From NCBI RefSeq assembly GCF_024599795.1, contig NZ_CP102246.1:2852001-2916000 (forward strand): a stretch of 64,000 nucleotides of DNA, in the 5' to 3' direction. Made by a program: the position numbers and the translations under genes. Shown piece after piece: positions 62,091 through 64,000 of this stretch. The stretch comes from Enterobacter cloacae complex sp. R_G8 (GTDB lineage Bacteria > Pseudomonadota > Gammaproteobacteria > Enterobacterales > Enterobacteriaceae). The stretch's first letter is position 1. Each line of letters starts with the position of its first letter. The notes below the pieces were generated by a model, which worked only from the letters and a program-made list of their open reading frames with translations, made no database searches and was not told the DNA's origin.

Positions 62091-63497
62091 TTAAAATTTG
62101 AAATAATTATTAGCGTTGTCGTGGCAAATATTTTTTATCATCCGCGTGAGAATATCGTTATTATCAGGGACTTCTCCCCGCTCCACCCAACCGCCGATCA
62201 TATTGCATAGAATGCGGCGAAAATAATCGTGGCGGGTATAGGAAACCAGGCTGCGGGAGTCGGTCAGCATGCCGACAAAATTCATTAACAGCCCCTGATC
62301 TGCCAGGCTGTTGAGCTGGTTTTCCATCCCGCGACGGGTGTCGTTAAACCACCAGCCGGAGCCGAATTGCATCGGTGATTTCACTCCCCGTTCTGCACTC
62401 TGAAAATTGGCGATCGTCGTCGCGACAATATCGTTGTAGCTGGGGTTGAGGTTATACAGAATGGTTTTCGGCAGCGCGTCTGCAAGGGCCATGGCATCCA
62501 GCAGTTGATTAATATTCGCAGCAAGATTGACCTGATCCGTCAGTGAATCAAACCCGGTATTTATGCCCAGGGCACGGTACATGCGGGTATTATTATTGCG
62601 TATCGCACCGAAGTGTATCTGCATGGCCCAGTCATGCTGCCGGTAATAACGCGCGAGCATGATAAAAATAGCACTGTCAAGAATCGCGCTATCCCGCGCG
62701 TTGAGATGTTCACCCTGCCGTTTACGGACAAATATCGATTCCACGATACTGTCATCCGCAGCCTGAAAATGGATTTCCACGGGGCCATGATCCGAAATAC
62801 GGCACCCCATGGCGTGGAACCAGGCAATACGCTCGCCGAGCGCAGCAGCAAAATCGCTGAAGGCGTGAATGGACCGCCCCGTCAGCTCCGCTAATCGTTC
62901 GGTAAAGTCGGCGAACTGATGCGCATCCGGCGTAAAAACGTCATCCGGGCGGAATGTCGGTAAGACCTTGACGTTAAACGTCGCGTCATCGCGCAATAAC
63001 TGATGGTAACGCAGGTCATCCAGCGGTGCGTCTGTGGTACAAATGACCTCCACTTTTGAGCGTTTAATCAGTTCGCGGGGCGTAAAATCAGGCTGTTGTA
63101 ATAAACGATTACAGCGTTCCATTATTTCACGCCAGTTATGGCTGCCCAGCGGTTCATCACAGGAAAAATAGTGATGCAGCTCTAAATGCGTCCAGTGATA
63201 GAGCGGATTGCCATAGCTGGCGTCGACCGTTTCAGCCCACGCCGCAAATTTTTCTTCCGCGGTGGCGCTGCCCGTAATGAATTTTTCATCTATACCGTTG
63301 GCGCGCATGGCACGCCATTTGTAGTGATCGCCTGCAAGCCAAAGCTCGGTAATGTTCTCCAGCGGTTTATTTTCGAAAATATCTTTCGCAACCAGATGAC
63401 AGTGATAGTCAATTATCGGCAATTCTTTCGCGACGTCGCGATATAACGCAACGCCCCTGGCATTGCTAATCATAAAATTATCATTAATGAAACTCAT
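62091..63497 (-). CDS. Glucuronate isomerase family protein (UxaC-like)
   Basis: A 468-residue amidohydrolase-fold isomerase of the UxaC family, which isomerises glucuronate to fructuronate and galacturonate to tagaturonate. The metal motif is PIIDYHCHL (residues about 28-36); other blocks are GDHYKWRAMRANG, NPLYHWTHLEL, HFGAIRNNN, MQFGSGWWFND and GMLTDSRSLVSYTRHDYFRRIL. It is clearly divergent from E. coli UxaC and is probably a second isomerase. Its ATG overlaps the ydfJ stop codon by four bases (ATGA). E. coli K-12 has no isomerase gene here. Confidence 0.9.
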   Translation of the reverse strand: MSFINDNFMISNARGVALYRDVAKELPIIDYHCHLVAKDIFENKPLENITELWLAGDHYKWRAMRANGIDEKFITGSATAEEKFAAWAETVDASYGNPLYHWTHLELHHYFSCDEPLGSHNWREIMERCNRLLQQPDFTPRELIKRSKVEVICTTDAPLDDLRYHQLLRDDATFNVKVLPTFRPDDVFTPDAHQFADFTERLAELTGRSIHAFSDFAAALGERIAWFHAMGCRISDHGPVEIHFQAADDSIVESIFVRKRQGEHLNARDSAILDSAIFIMLARYYRQHDWAMQIHFGAIRNNNTRMYRALGINTGFDSLTDQVNLAANINQLLDAMALADALPKTILYNLNPSYNDIVATTIANFQSAERGVKSPMQFGSGWWFNDTRRGMENQLNSLADQGLLMNFVGMLTDSRSLVSYTRHDYFRRILCNMIGGWVERGEVPDNNDILTRMIKNICHDNANNYFKF

Positions 63498-64000
63498 AGC
63501 AGCGCTCCATATTTCCGTGACTCACCTGCCTCATTGTTCAGCGCCTGTGGTTCAGCCGCGTCTTGTGCTGCGCTCAAATCACGGTCGCGCACTTCCGGCA
63601 TGAAAATGGCTGAAACCAGACCAATCACGGAATAGGCAATCAGCATCGCGACAATCGGCCACCAGGAGCCGGTCATGTTGCAGAAGATCCCCGCCAGCAC
63701 CGGACCAAAGCCCACCGCCACCAGACCGCCCGCCTCTTTGGAGATGGCCATGCGGGTAAAGCGATTACGCGAGCCAAACATCTCCGCCATCGTGATGTTT
63801 TCCAGCGCGAACAGCCCCAGCACCGCGAAGTTATGAATGACAATAATCGAGAGCATAATGACGCCCGGCGCATAGCTTTTATCGACGATAATCGACAGCA
63901 TCGGGTACGCCAGAATGATGGCGGAGACGTTGAGCAGGATATACGGCAGACGGCGCCCGACTTTGTCCGACAGCCACCCCAGCAGCGGGATAGAGATAAA
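63494..64000 (-). CDS. ydfJ: MFS transporter YdfJ, partial (N-terminus outside window)
   Basis: The C-terminal 168 residues of a metabolite:H+ symporter-type MFS protein; the frame continues past the end of the window at base 64000. The MFS motif GWLSDKVGRRLPYIL lies near the edge, and MLSIIVDKSYAPG, GLFALENITMAEMFG and NRFTRMAISKE agree closely with E. coli YdfJ. It is the first seen gene of the ydfJ-uxaC-like-GPH transcript. E. coli YdfJ is a cryptic, phage-split gene; here at least the C-terminus is intact. Confidence 0.9.
   Translation of the reverse strand, partial: FISIPLLGWLSDKVGRRLPYILLNVSAIILAYPMLSIIVDKSYAPGVIMLSIIVIHNFAVLGLFALENITMAEMFGSRNRFTRMAISKEAGGLVAVGFGPVLAGIFCNMTGSWWPIVAMLIAYSVIGLVSAIFMPEVRDRDLSAAQDAAEPQALNNEAGESRKYGALL

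Overview
This is a chromosomal segment of about 55% GC from a member of the Enterobacteriaceae, most likely Enterobacter (cloacae complex or a close relative). The reasons are the chromosomal rarA-oqxA-oqxB-oqxR efflux locus, and a long block with the same gene order as E. coli K-12 (paaY/paaX, paaABCDEFGHIJK, paaZ, tynA, feaB, feaR, ydbL, ynbE, ydbH, ldhA; then dcp, ydfG, rspR, ydfZ, ydfI, ydfJ). The species assignment is inference. I saw no tRNA, rRNA, CRISPR array, transposase or prophage gene.

Layout. (1) 0-5.4 kb: small accessory genes (DUF1963, ASCH, NIPSNAP-like), the SOS gene yebG with a clear LexA box, an atypical RidA, and a LysR regulator divergent from an SDR oxidoreductase and a chloroperoxidase-like hydrolase. 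(2) 5.4-11 kb: the RND multidrug efflux system oqxAB with its AraC activator RarA and Rrf2 repressor OqxR; the rarA-oqxA gap carries two inverted repeats of identical geometry. (3) 11.2-14.3 kb: a two-component system divergent from a MipA/OmpV outer-membrane protein. (4) 14.4-22.5 kb: accessory patch with a monooxygenase-fold protein, a CGNR zinc-finger regulator divergent from an alpha/beta hydrolase over an array of GGTTAC half-sites, a second LysR with an amidohydrolase and a DMT transporter, a frameshifted NUDIX gene and four GNAT acetyltransferases. (5) 22.5-36.2 kb: the complete phenylacetate degradation cluster. (6) 36.2-43 kb: the aromatic amine pathway tynA/feaB/feaR, interrupted by a membrane diguanylate cyclase gene. 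(7) 43-48.7 kb: ydbL-ynbE-ydbH, ldhA and an MFS transporter. (8) 48.9-54 kb: a CHASE4-PAS-GGDEF-EAL protein, then an AT-richer pair encoding an Asd paralogue and a lipoprotein. (9) 54-64 kb: dcp, ydfG, rspR, a UspG-like gene, ydfZ and a hexuronate module (ydfI, GPH transporter, uxaC-like, ydfJ running off the window).

How it works together. TynA deaminates phenylethylamine in the periplasm to phenylacetaldehyde, FeaB oxidises it to phenylacetate, and PaaK activates it. PaaABCDE epoxidises the ring, PaaG isomerises it, PaaZ opens and oxidises the ring, and PaaJ, PaaF and PaaH carry it to acetyl-CoA and succinyl-CoA. FeaR activates the upper pathway and PaaX represses the lower one; sites fitting both are visible. 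The rspR-side genes could together import a hexuronate and convert it to a mannonate-type acid.

The most unusual non-coding feature is the roughly 600-base paaZ-tynA gap. It holds a highly palindromic element of about 400 bases, and its distal 115 bases recur in inverted orientation in the paaX-paaK gap, so the two copies bracket the paaK-paaZ block.
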